Positions 54,898 through 63,052 of a stretch of DNA of 64,000 nucleotides are shown here, piece after piece. Under the pieces are notes generated by a model. The model searched no databases. It was not told the DNA's origin and saw only the letters and a program-made list of their open reading frames with translations. The DNA comes from an uncultured Alphaproteobacteria bacterium (GTDB lineage Bacteria > Pseudomonadota > Alphaproteobacteria > HIMB59 > GCA-002718135): NCBI GenBank assembly GCA_902582755.1, contig CACHSZ010000001.1, positions 239,774-303,773 of the forward strand, in the 5' to 3' direction. Both the position numbers and the translations under genes were made by a program. Every line of letters starts with the position of its first letter. Within the stretch, counting starts at the first letter, position 1.

Positions 54898-56025
54898 ATG
54901 TCTAATATTTTGACAACACATGTTGGAAGCCTTCCTAGATCAAAAGAACTTTCAGAATTTTTATTTGCAAAAGATAAAGGAGAGAAATTTAGTCAAAGTA
55001 GTTTTGATGAAGTATTAAAAAACAACGTGCAAAGTGTTGTTAAAAGTCAACTTGATGTTGGAATTGATTTTGTCAGTGATGGGGAGATGAGTAAAATTAG
55101 CTACGCTACGTATATTAAAGACAGAATTGACGGGTTCTCAGGTGAAAGCGAAAGAAGAGCACCTGCTGATCTTGATGATTTTCCAGAATACAAAGAAAAG
55201 ATTGCAAAAAGTGGTGGCACACCAACTTATACCAGACCATGTTGTACAAACGAATTAAAAGTAAAAGATGAAACTTCTCTTCTACAGGATATAAATAATT
55301 TTAAAAATTCACTTGATAAACTAAATCACCGACATGCATTTATGAATTCAGCATCGCCTGGCGTCATAAATGTTTTTATGCCAAATAAGTTTTATAGTAG
55401 CGAAGATGAATATTTGGATAAATTATCTAATATTATGGCTAAAGAATATGAGCTAATAACAAAATCAGATATCCAAGTTCAATTAGATTGCCCAGACCTT
55501 GCTTTAGCAAGACATATGAATTTTAAAAATTTATCTGAAGATGAGTTTATTAAACGTGCAGAACTACAAATTGAATGCCTAAACTCAGCATTATCTAATG
55601 TAGATATTGAACAAACTAGAATGCATATATGTTGGGGAAATTATGAAGGACCCCACACACACGATATTGCTCTAGAGAAAATATTACCTATAATTTTGAA
55701 ATCAAAGATAAAATACTTTCTCATTGAATCTTCTAATCCTAGGCACGCACATGAATGGAAAGTTTTTCAAGATATAAAGTTACCAAAAGATAAAGTCCTA
55801 GTACCTGGTGTAATCGACTCAACCTCTAATTTTGTTGAACATCCAGAAGTTGTTGCAGATAGATTAATTCAGTTTTCTACAGTCATTCCAAAAGATCAAT
55901 TAATGGCAGGGACAGATTGTGGTTTTAGTACATTTGCTGGTTTTGGAAAAATTGATGAAAAAATTTGTTATGAAAAGCTCCATGCATTGGTTGAGGGTAC
56001 TAAACTTGCCTCAAAAGTTATCTAA
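54898..56025 (+). CDS. MetE catalytic domain-like zinc methyltransferase (cobalamin-independent methionine synthase II family)
   Basis: A 375-residue TIM-barrel protein equal to the C-terminal half of MetE. It starts ILTTHVGSLPRSKELSEF, and the predicted zinc ligands are His243 and Cys245 in MHICWGN, Glu277 and Cys341 in AGTDCGFSTF. It lacks the N-terminal MetE domain needed for polyglutamyl-methyltetrahydrofolate use, so it may instead act on other thiols or carriers, like the epoxyalkane:CoM transferases in this family. It closes the plus-strand bicupin-SnoaL operon. Confidence 0.82.
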   Translation: MSNILTTHVGSLPRSKELSEFLFAKDKGEKFSQSSFDEVLKNNVQSVVKSQLDVGIDFVSDGEMSKISYATYIKDRIDGFSGESERRAPADLDDFPEYKEKIAKSGGTPTYTRPCCTNELKVKDETSLLQDINNFKNSLDKLNHRHAFMNSASPGVINVFMPNKFYSSEDEYLDKLSNIMAKEYELITKSDIQVQLDCPDLALARHMNFKNLSEDEFIKRAELQIECLNSALSNVDIEQTRMHICWGNYEGPHTHDIALEKILPIILKSKIKYFLIESSNPRHAHEWKVFQDIKLPKDKVLVPGVIDSTSNFVEHPEVVADRLIQFSTVIPKDQLMAGTDCGFSTFAGFGKIDEKICYEKLHALVEGTKLASKVI

Positions 56026-57030
56026 TTACTGATTTAAAAATTTTGCTCTTTCTAAAAGATCAACTCCTAGTTTTTTTAAAAAATGTAAATGATCAATAAA
56101 GATCCAGTTTTCAGCCAGTTTATCTCCATCTCTTCGATATAAATCTACAACTCTCATTTCTGATTCAATATCACTTGCATTTGTTAATCCTAAATATTCT
56201 CCTTTAGGTTTCATAATTAAATTTGGCCAACCAAACCAACCTCCAAGATCATCTTCAGAGCTACTAAGTATGTGTCCATTGAAACGAACAAACTCTAAAC
56301 CATCTTGAAAAGGTTTTGTGTGACCTTTTTGATAACCATCAATGGTATATGAAGCTCCTATACCTCCTGGTCCCCACCAAATCATGTCATTATGCCAATC
56401 TAATTCTAATTCTTCTTTATAAGATTGCATTTTAGACCCCTTAACAAGTCGATCACGCATTCTATGAATTAAATCTAATGTTTTTTGACTTTCACTTTCA
56501 TTGGAAATATCAAATTTTAAACCTTTATGATTCATTGGTCCTGGTGTTACACAAACGAGACCTGTAGATTCAGGAATTATAGAAAGACCTATTTGCTGCA
56601 TTAAATTCATTACATCTAAAAAAATAGCTCCTTCAGTAATTTTGTTATTTTCCACTTTGTAAAATTCTGCAAATCTTAATAAAATTGATTTATTATTTGG
56701 TTTAAGGCCTACAAATGGCTTATTGAAAACACCCATGAAATGACCCATACTGGAGATCCATTTTCCTTTATTTTTATCTAGTGAATTTATCCCAGCATAA
56801 AATATATCTAATCGACGTTGTATAGGTGAAAATGAATCTTTAATTGGCTTCCAAAGATTATTAGCAACAAGATCTATACTACCTAGTTCGTTGAATGGGT
56901 GGGTACATTTCATACTAAAATCTTCTGATGCGTATTTGGATATAACTTCAGATAATGCATCAATGTTGCAACTATCTATTTCATTGAAATAATCTAATAT
57001 TATTTTTTTTTCTGCTTGGAGATCAGTCAT
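56026..57030 (-). CDS. Tandem SnoaL-like protein, subfamily A
   Basis: A 334-residue protein with two SnoaL domains. The first has WISSMGHFMGVFNKPFVGLKPNNKSILLRFAEFYKV, the second WHNDMIWWGPGGIGASYTIDGY, the W-x-G-P-x-G-x-G motif shared with 51729 and 58274. The end ENWIFIDHLHFLKKLGVDLLERA parallels the end of the 51729 product (ENWVPIDIAHILDQIGIDIFKL). Stop codons of this and the MetE-like gene abut with no gap. Divergent from 57138 across operator site 2. Confidence 0.77.
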   Translation of the reverse strand: MTDLQAEKKIILDYFNEIDSCNIDALSEVISKYASEDFSMKCTHPFNELGSIDLVANNLWKPIKDSFSPIQRRLDIFYAGINSLDKNKGKWISSMGHFMGVFNKPFVGLKPNNKSILLRFAEFYKVENNKITEGAIFLDVMNLMQQIGLSIIPESTGLVCVTPGPMNHKGLKFDISNESESQKTLDLIHRMRDRLVKGSKMQSYKEELELDWHNDMIWWGPGGIGASYTIDGYQKGHTKPFQDGLEFVRFNGHILSSSEDDLGGWFGWPNLIMKPKGEYLGLTNASDIESEMRVVDLYRRDGDKLAENWIFIDHLHFLKKLGVDLLERAKFLNQ

Positions 57031-57066
57031 TTCATTTTGATTATATTAATAAACTAAAAAAGACAA

Positions 57067-57084
57067 TATTCATTTTTTTGAATA
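57067..57084. promoter_or_regulatory. Operator site 2: TATTCA-N6-TGAATA
   Basis: TATTCA-TTTTTT-TGAATA in the 107-nt divergent gap between two SnoaL-type genes, with spacing identical to sites 1 and 3. It is likely bound by the cluster's LacI-family regulator. An AT-rich stretch around it may hold both promoters. Confidence 0.72.
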
Positions 57085-57137
57085 AAATTTCATTGCTTTG
57101 AAATATTTTTAAATGTATCTCATTACAAATACAAATT

Positions 57138-58277
57138 ATGAAATTTAATAAAATTACAGATAAAAGACCAGAAGCTCTTCAAGACAATCATATGCCTAAG
57201 AGTTATGATATTTCATTAAAAGCATATGGAGGTGGAGGAACAGCTAAATCATTAAATCCAAAACCCAAAAAACTTAAACATCAATCAATGAAGGGGTTTG
57301 AGGATCAGTATAAAAATATAATCGATTATATTGTAAGGATTACGTATCAAATATGGGAAGAAAAAAATATTGGCTACATCTATGACACCTACAGTAAAGA
57401 TTGCAGAGTTTGGGATGAATTTGGTTTACAATCTGGATCTGAAAAAATTGTAGCTGATACTGTACATACAAACAACGCTTTTCCAGATATTCGATTATTT
57501 GCAGATGAAGTTATTTGGGCAGGGGATGAAAATGCAAGTTTTCATACTTCGCATAGAACAATTATTACCGGAACAAATACGGGATTTAGTAAATTTTCTA
57601 AACCAACTAATAAAAAAGTAAGATTATTTTGTATTGCAAATTGTGTAGCAAAAAATAATGAAATTTATTACGAAAATGTTGTTTACGATACAGCAGGCTT
57701 AATTAAACAACTCGGATTAGATTTAAATCAAGTTGCAAAGCAACTTGTTGATGAGGGAATCGCAGGGCCCTATGCTCCTCATTTTAAAAACTCTAAGCCA
57801 ACAAGAAATATTACTAAATTAAAACCAATTAGTTTTGATATTCCAGATAAAATCAAAAATGTAAGAGAGTTTGTTCATGCAGTTTATGATACAATTTGGA
57901 ATAGACGAAACTTTTCTGCAATAAATAAAGCATACTCTAGTAATGTAGAATTTGAAGGTTCAACTGGTCGTAAATTTAAAGGAGTTTTGCAATTAAGAAA
58001 ATTTATAATATCACTTTTAGCTTCATTTCCTGATCTTGCACTCAGTATTGAAGATTTATACTGGATGGGAAATACAAAAGATGGTTACTTAGTATCGGTT
58101 CGTTGGGGTGCTTTAGGAACTCACAGAGGTAATGGCTCATATGGCCAACCAACTAATAGAGAAGTGTATTTGTGGGGAATCACTCAATGGGAAATTAAAA
58201 ATAATAAAATTATTAAAGAGTGGACTGGTTTTAATGAGCTTGCAATTCTAATGCAAATTTTAGGAGATAAAAAATGA
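57138..58277 (+). CDS. Tandem SnoaL-like protein, subfamily B, with N-terminal extension
   Basis: A 379-residue paralogue of the 53901 product. An extra N-terminal segment of about 50 residues, including GGGGTAKSLNPKPKK, precedes KGFEDQYKNIIDYIVRITYQIWEEKN. The second domain has VRWGALGTHRGNGSYGQPTNREVYLWGI, the same motif as its paralogue. It could start at a later Met (KGF, residue 52); the ORF-track start has no obvious ribosome site. Overlaps the single-domain SnoaL gene by 4 nt. Confidence 0.74.
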   Translation: MKFNKITDKRPEALQDNHMPKSYDISLKAYGGGGTAKSLNPKPKKLKHQSMKGFEDQYKNIIDYIVRITYQIWEEKNIGYIYDTYSKDCRVWDEFGLQSGSEKIVADTVHTNNAFPDIRLFADEVIWAGDENASFHTSHRTIITGTNTGFSKFSKPTNKKVRLFCIANCVAKNNEIYYENVVYDTAGLIKQLGLDLNQVAKQLVDEGIAGPYAPHFKNSKPTRNITKLKPISFDIPDKIKNVREFVHAVYDTIWNRRNFSAINKAYSSNVEFEGSTGRKFKGVLQLRKFIISLLASFPDLALSIEDLYWMGNTKDGYLVSVRWGALGTHRGNGSYGQPTNREVYLWGITQWEIKNNKIIKEWTGFNELAILMQILGDKK

Positions 58278-58693
58278 CTTTAGATGAAAGTAAAAAATTA
58301 TTAGCTGATATGTATGATGCACTTAATGCTCAAGATCTAGAAGCACAACATAAGTACTGGCATGATGATATGGTTTGGCACGGTCCTCCAGGTTTTGGTG
58401 ATATCCATGGTATTGAAAATTTTAAATATAAAGTTCTAAAACCTTTTTATGAAGCATTTCCAGATTATCATGTAAAAAATGATATTGTGGTTGCTGAAGG
58501 TGAGTGGATTAGTGCAACGGGATTTCTAACAGGCACACACAGTGGAACATATCTTGGAGTGGAACCAACAGGTAAATCTATCAAAATGCAATTTTCAGAT
58601 TTTTGGACCATTAAAGATGGAAAATTTTTAGATAATTACGTTATGGTAGATAATCATGGAGTCTTCGAACAGATGGGATTAAAATTTAAGTAA
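58274..58693 (+). CDS. Single-domain SnoaL-like protein, subfamily A
   Basis: A 139-residue single NTF2/SnoaL domain of the usual length. WHDDMVWHGPPGFGDIHGIENF carries the W-x-G-P-x-G motif, and GTHSGTYLGVEPTGKSIKMQFSDFWTIKDGKF is the canonical second half. It is the simplest member of the local family and could be closest to the ancestral unit from which the tandem genes were built. It ends next to convergent lacI-type gene. Confidence 0.82.
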   Translation: MTLDESKKLLADMYDALNAQDLEAQHKYWHDDMVWHGPPGFGDIHGIENFKYKVLKPFYEAFPDYHVKNDIVVAEGEWISATGFLTGTHSGTYLGVEPTGKSIKMQFSDFWTIKDGKFLDNYVMVDNHGVFEQMGLKFK

Positions 58694-58694
58694 A

Positions 58695-59693
58695 TTATTT
58701 TGTAGTTTTTCTTTTTATAAGTCTTCCTTGTACAATATGATTTATAGGTTCAAAATCTGGATCTTTAATATATTCATTTATTAACTGAGTTGCTATTTTT
58801 GACATTTGTCTAATAGGTTGTCTGACAGTTGTAAGGTTATATGATTCCCAAGCTGACATTGATATATCGTCATAACCAATAATTTCTAATTGAGAAGGTG
58901 TTTTTAATGAAGTATTTTTTTTAATATAATCTAAACATCCAAATGCCATTGTGTCATCAGCACAAAATATTGCACTTATCTTTTTATTGAAAATTTTTTC
59001 TGTTGCTTGATATCCACCTTCATAAGTAAAAAAACCTTTTTCAATATTTAATTTAATTTTTTTATTATTTTTAAGATAATTTTTAAAACCTTTGCATCGC
59101 TCATCGCTAACAAAAGATCCCTTTGGTCCTTCAATGAGGCCAATATTTTTATGATTTTTCTTTGTAAAATATTCTGCAACTAATTCTCCTCCGTTACGAT
59201 GATCACATGCAACGGAACTTATCGTTGGTATATTCCAACTTCTATTATAAGCAATAAATTGTATTCTTTTTTGATTGCAATCTTCGACAAATTTATCAGT
59301 GGGTTTTGTTGCTGATATTATTGCAATGAGTTTTTCTTTTAAGTATGGCTGTATTAATTTTTCATCTAATTCCTCTCCATCATCAGTTGTAATTAATAAA
59401 ATTCTAAACCCCCCATTCCTAAGTGCTTCATGTAACTCTATTAAAACTTCTGGATAATATCTGCTTGTAACGTAAGGTAAAATGACAGCAACTAATCCGC
59501 TATCGTCATTAGATATTGAATTAGAAGATATATTAGGTGCTTTATATTTTAATTTCCTAGCTGCTTCCAAGACTCTCAATTTTGTTCTACTAGAAATGCT
59601 AGCACCTTTTGTAAAACATCTAGAAACAGCTGATTGGGATACTCCTGCTAGTTTTGCCACGTCCTGTGATGTCGCAGTCTTTTTAAAACTCAT
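58695..59693 (-). CDS. LacI-family transcriptional regulator
   Basis: A 332-residue repressor. The HTH TSQDVAKLAGVSQSAVSRCF and hinge helix VLEAARKLKYKAPN are followed by a periplasmic-binding-like domain with LVAVILPYVTSRYYPEVL, GPKGSFVSDERCKGF and IFCADDTMAFGCLDYI. It faces the ABC-transporter operon and is the only DNA-binding regulator in the 50-64 kb cluster, hence the best candidate for the repeated TATTCA-N6-TGAATA sites, one of which lies just upstream of its own start. Confidence 0.92.
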   Translation of the reverse strand: MSFKKTATSQDVAKLAGVSQSAVSRCFTKGASISSRTKLRVLEAARKLKYKAPNISSNSISNDDSGLVAVILPYVTSRYYPEVLIELHEALRNGGFRILLITTDDGEELDEKLIQPYLKEKLIAIISATKPTDKFVEDCNQKRIQFIAYNRSWNIPTISSVACDHRNGGELVAEYFTKKNHKNIGLIEGPKGSFVSDERCKGFKNYLKNNKKIKLNIEKGFFTYEGGYQATEKIFNKKISAIFCADDTMAFGCLDYIKKNTSLKTPSQLEIIGYDDISMSAWESYNLTTVRQPIRQMSKIATQLINEYIKDPDFEPINHIVQGRLIKRKTTK

Positions 59694-59713
59694 GAATTAT
59701 CCCCCCATTTCAA

Positions 59714-59731
59714 TATTCAAAATCTTGAATA
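59714..59731. promoter_or_regulatory. Operator site 3: TATTCA-N6-TGAATA in the LacI/ABC transporter gap
   Basis: TATTCA-AAATCT-TGAATA, part of the 20-bp inverted repeat ATATTCAA-N4-TTGAATAT (59713-59732), about 20 nt upstream of the lacI-type start. The same element at the same spacing sits in the other two divergent promoters of the cluster, so LacI probably controls itself, the importer and the SnoaL genes. Confidence 0.78.
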
Positions 59732-59787
59732 TCAATTCATATTATTGCATTATTTTCTAATACCAATATAAAGGATTTATACTTAAA

Positions 59788-59800
59788 TGTGAATTTCACA
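59788..59800. promoter_or_regulatory. Second palindrome TGTGAA-T-TTCACA before the binding-protein gene
   Basis: A perfect 13-bp odd palindrome 22 nt ahead of the substrate-binding-protein start and close to its ribosome site. It resembles neither the TATTCA element nor a known consensus I can name with certainty; a CRP/FNR-type or second repressor site is possible. Confidence 0.5.
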
Positions 59801-59822
59801 CTTTATTAATAAGGGGAAATAT

Positions 59823-61058
59823 ATGAAAAAACTATTAATAGCTCTATTGTTCACATTTGTTAGCACAAGTGCATATGCCGGTGGGCACTCACCTTGTGGA
59901 GTAACAGATGGATCAATAAAGATTCTAGCAAACGAATTTACAACATACAGAATTTTCATGGATGAAGTAAAAAGTTGTGCAGGACCTGATGCAGATTTTT
60001 CTGTAACACATTCCGTTGATCATAATAAATTACAAGTAGCAGCACTTTCAGCTAACCCAGCTGAATTCTCTGCTAAACTTGTAACTAATGGTTCAATTAC
60101 AACTTTAATGAATGATAACTTAATTCGTCCACTTGATGATTTAGTTGCTAAATACGGAAGTGCATTACAAGACAATCAAAAAATTGTGATTGATGGTAAA
60201 ATTTATGCAGTAGCATTTATGGCTAATGCTCAACATCTTTGGTACAGAGAAAGTATTCTTAATGATTTAGGTATCGCAGTTCCTTCAACATATGAAGAGG
60301 TAATTGCGGCTGCAGAAAAAATTAAAGCTTCTGGTAAAATGGCTAACCCATACGCTGGTGCTTTCAAATCTGGATGGAACTTAGGTCAAGAGTTTGTAAA
60401 CATGTACCTAGGTCATGGAGGCGATTTCTTTAAAGCTGGAACAGCTGAAGTTAGTGTAAATAACGCTAAAGGTGTAGCTGCTCTTAATATGCTTAAAAGA
60501 TTAACCGAAGTAAGTAACCCTGATTTCTTAACTCAAGATACAAATGCAGTTAAAGAAGAATGGGAGTCTGGTAATGTAGCATTAATGCATATCTGGAACT
60601 CAGGTGCAGCTTCATTGTTAGATGATGAAGGTGATCAAGCAATTAAAGCTGATACTAGATTAGCTCCTTCTCCATCTGTAGGTGGTGGAAGTAAACCAGC
60701 GACAACTCTATGGTGGGATGGATTTGGAATTGCAACAAACACTTCTGATGAAAATGCAGAAGCATCTTTTAGAGCTCTTTTAGGTGCAGCAACTTCAACA
60801 GAAATGGCAAATGCTAATCCAAATGCAACAATTTGGTTGATTGATGGTTATTCACCTGGAGATACAGCAGGACCAGTTGTTGATGCTGCTAATAGAGGTG
60901 CAACACCTTACCCAAGCTTACCATACATGAGTCTATTACATGGTGCTTTGAGTACAGAACTTGTTGAATTCCTTCAAGGAAATGAGTCTGCTGAAAAAGC
61001 ATTAGCGGATGTAGAAGCTGCTTATGTAGCAAAAGCTACTGAGCAAGGTTTTCTATAA
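59823..61058 (+). CDS. ABC transporter substrate-binding protein (family 1, sugar/polyol type)
   Basis: A 411-residue periplasmic solute-binding protein. A signal peptide spans residues 1-19 (KKLLIALLFTFVSTSAYA) with no lipobox. GVTDGSIKILANEFTTYR, LWYRESILNDLGIAVPSTYEEV, VALMHIWNSGAASLLDD and TTLWWDGFGIATNTSDENAEA match carbohydrate-type binding proteins; Trp residues may stack on the ligand. Two Cys near the N-terminus may form a disulfide. AGGGG precedes the ATG. A terminator hairpin follows it. Confidence 0.92.
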   Translation: MKKLLIALLFTFVSTSAYAGGHSPCGVTDGSIKILANEFTTYRIFMDEVKSCAGPDADFSVTHSVDHNKLQVAALSANPAEFSAKLVTNGSITTLMNDNLIRPLDDLVAKYGSALQDNQKIVIDGKIYAVAFMANAQHLWYRESILNDLGIAVPSTYEEVIAAAEKIKASGKMANPYAGAFKSGWNLGQEFVNMYLGHGGDFFKAGTAEVSVNNAKGVAALNMLKRLTEVSNPDFLTQDTNAVKEEWESGNVALMHIWNSGAASLLDDEGDQAIKADTRLAPSPSVGGGSKPATTLWWDGFGIATNTSDENAEASFRALLGAATSTEMANANPNATIWLIDGYSPGDTAGPVVDAANRGATPYPSLPYMSLLHGALSTELVEFLQGNESAEKALADVEAAYVAKATEQGFL

Positions 61059-61077
61059 ACCGTATAAATTTATGATA

Positions 61078-61110
61078 AAGTGGAACATTATTATGTTCCA
61101 CTTTTTTTTT
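61078..61110 (+). terminator. Intrinsic terminator/attenuator between binding protein and permease genes
   Basis: AAGTGGAACA/TGTTCCACTT is a perfect 10-bp stem with a 6-nt loop, followed by a run of nine T. Located inside an operon, it should stop most transcripts after the binding-protein gene, so the binding protein is made in excess of the membrane subunits, a usual need of ABC importers. Confidence 0.88.
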
Positions 61111-61122
61111 AGTAAGAAATAG

Positions 61123-62151
61123 ATGCCCCACAGAACATTTTTTTGGTTCTTCTTTCCAAGTGGATTGGCAATGCTATTATTTATTGGCCTTCCAATTATT
61201 TCTAGTTTTTTTCAATCTCTTCACATTGAGCCTGAACAAATTTTAATGGAAGTAGAAAAATGTGATCCATTTGGATGTAAAACAGAAACAAAAGTTGATA
61301 TTGAAGCAACAACAAAATTACAAGAAGAACAACCTCTTGGAAGATTCAATGGTTTAGGAACATATGGCGATAGAAACCATTTGGCTTTTGATGAAATTAA
61401 AGAGGCTTGGACTAATTCATCATCCATAGCTGAGTTTACAGATATCTTACTAAATTTACCTTTTTACAAAGCACTTTTATTTACACTTACATTTTGTTTT
61501 GCCGTTACACCACCAGTTGTAGTTTTAGGTTTCATCGTTGCTTTAAGTGTAAACACAATTACAAAAAGTTTAAAAGGCCCAACCATTTTTGGTGTTATAT
61601 TGCCTATGATTGTAACACCATTGATTGGATCTCTTGTTTTATTTTGGATGATAGATGCTAAGGGAATATTAGGTTCATTTATTCAATTCTTATTTGATGA
61701 TCCAAACCTATCACTAAAGTCCTCAAGTCAATTGACTTGGATTACTCTGATTATTTATGGGATTTGGCATAATACACCATTTGCTTTTGTTGTCTTTTAT
61801 GCTGCATTACAAACTGTTCCTCAAGATCCAATTGAAGCAGCGATCATAGATGGTGCCTCAAGATATGAACGAGTCAGACACATTGTTATTCCACATCTTT
61901 ATCCGGTAGCAACATTTATTATATTAATTTGTCTAATGGATAATTTTAGAGTTCTTGAGCCAATAATTGGGTTCGCTGCTGAAGGAGTTGCTCAATCACT
62001 TTCTTGGATGATTTATAACGACTTAAGAAGTGAAAACAAAATGTTATTTGGGTCTGCAGGAGCAACATCTATGTTAACTATCATTGGTGTAGCAATTCTA
62101 CTAACACCAGTACTTATAAGAACATGGAGAGAATTTAGGACAGAAAGATAA
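61123..62151 (+). CDS. ABC transporter permease 1 with periplasmic insertion
   Basis: A 342-residue binding-protein-dependent permease of the MalF/UgpA type. After the first helix (residues about 5-25) there is a hydrophilic insert of about 80 residues containing CDPFGC, then five further helices. The EAA loop is EAAIIDGASRYERVRHIVIPHL. The insert is reminiscent of MalF-like periplasmic loops and could contact the binding protein. It is 1 nt before the second permease gene. Confidence 0.9.
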   Translation: MPHRTFFWFFFPSGLAMLLFIGLPIISSFFQSLHIEPEQILMEVEKCDPFGCKTETKVDIEATTKLQEEQPLGRFNGLGTYGDRNHLAFDEIKEAWTNSSSIAEFTDILLNLPFYKALLFTLTFCFAVTPPVVVLGFIVALSVNTITKSLKGPTIFGVILPMIVTPLIGSLVLFWMIDAKGILGSFIQFLFDDPNLSLKSSSQLTWITLIIYGIWHNTPFAFVVFYAALQTVPQDPIEAAIIDGASRYERVRHIVIPHLYPVATFIILICLMDNFRVLEPIIGFAAEGVAQSLSWMIYNDLRSENKMLFGSAGATSMLTIIGVAILLTPVLIRTWREFRTER

Positions 62152-62152
62152 T

Positions 62153-63034
62153 ATGGAATCAAAAATTAATAGATACTCAAAACAACTAATTTTAATAAAT
62201 AGTTTTTTTATTCTTGCTTGGTTAATTGTTTCCGTGTTTCCTTTTATATGGACCTTTTGGGGATCATTTAAAGTAAAAGCTGACTTTTTCTCAAGAGCTG
62301 ATTGGATGTTTGCAGTCACTGGAGTTAATACTTTAATTGAAACAGGAGATACTTCTACAGTCAAGGCTTATGTAGAGTCTTGGACTGAAGGTGAATTTTG
62401 GAAAGCAACAATGAATACAATTATTATTACTGTTTCAGTTGTTACGATCTCTTTATTTTTAGGAACATTAGGTGCTTATGCCTTGTCTAGATCGACATAT
62501 AAATATACTTTTTGGATTTTAATAGCTGCCTTGATTTTTAGAGCGATGCCACACATTACATTAGTATCTGGTTATCTGTTTCCTTTCTTCCAATTGAACG
62601 TTTGGGGCATACTTCCAACTACCATAATTGTTTTAGTTGCAATCAATCAACCCTTTACATTATGGTTGCTTTATTCCTTCTTTAAAACAGTTCCTAAAGA
62701 GTTAGATGAAAGTGCACTAATTGATGGCTGTTCATATTTTCAAGCGTTTCGATTTGTTATAATGCCTGTTATGTGGCCTGGAGTTGTTACAGCAGGTTTA
62801 TTCAGTATGATGTTAGCCTATAATGATTTTACAGTTACTTCACTTCTTTTAAATCAACAGAATTATACTATGGTTCCTAAAATAAATGCTTATTTGGGCA
62901 CAATTGAACATAGTGGAAATTACATGTGGGCAGTCTCAAGCGTTGTTTCAGCAACTGCACCACTTTTTATGATAATCATGTTTTTCCAGAGACAATTAAT
63001 AAGTGGTTTAACTGCTGGTGCAGTAAAAGGCTAA
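62153..63034 (+). CDS. ABC transporter permease 2
   Basis: A 293-residue MalG/UgpE-type permease with six helices. The EAA loop reads KELDESALIDGCSYFQAFRFVIMPVMWPG. It pairs with permease 1. The ATPase subunit is not in the window and should lie beyond the right edge or elsewhere. The next gene is 18 nt downstream. Confidence 0.9.
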   Translation: MESKINRYSKQLILINSFFILAWLIVSVFPFIWTFWGSFKVKADFFSRADWMFAVTGVNTLIETGDTSTVKAYVESWTEGEFWKATMNTIIITVSVVTISLFLGTLGAYALSRSTYKYTFWILIAALIFRAMPHITLVSGYLFPFFQLNVWGILPTTIIVLVAINQPFTLWLLYSFFKTVPKELDESALIDGCSYFQAFRFVIMPVMWPGVVTAGLFSMMLAYNDFTVTSLLLNQQNYTMVPKINAYLGTIEHSGNYMWAVSSVVSATAPLFMIIMFFQRQLISGLTAGAVKG

Positions 63035-63052
63035 TAATAAATTTCTAATCTT

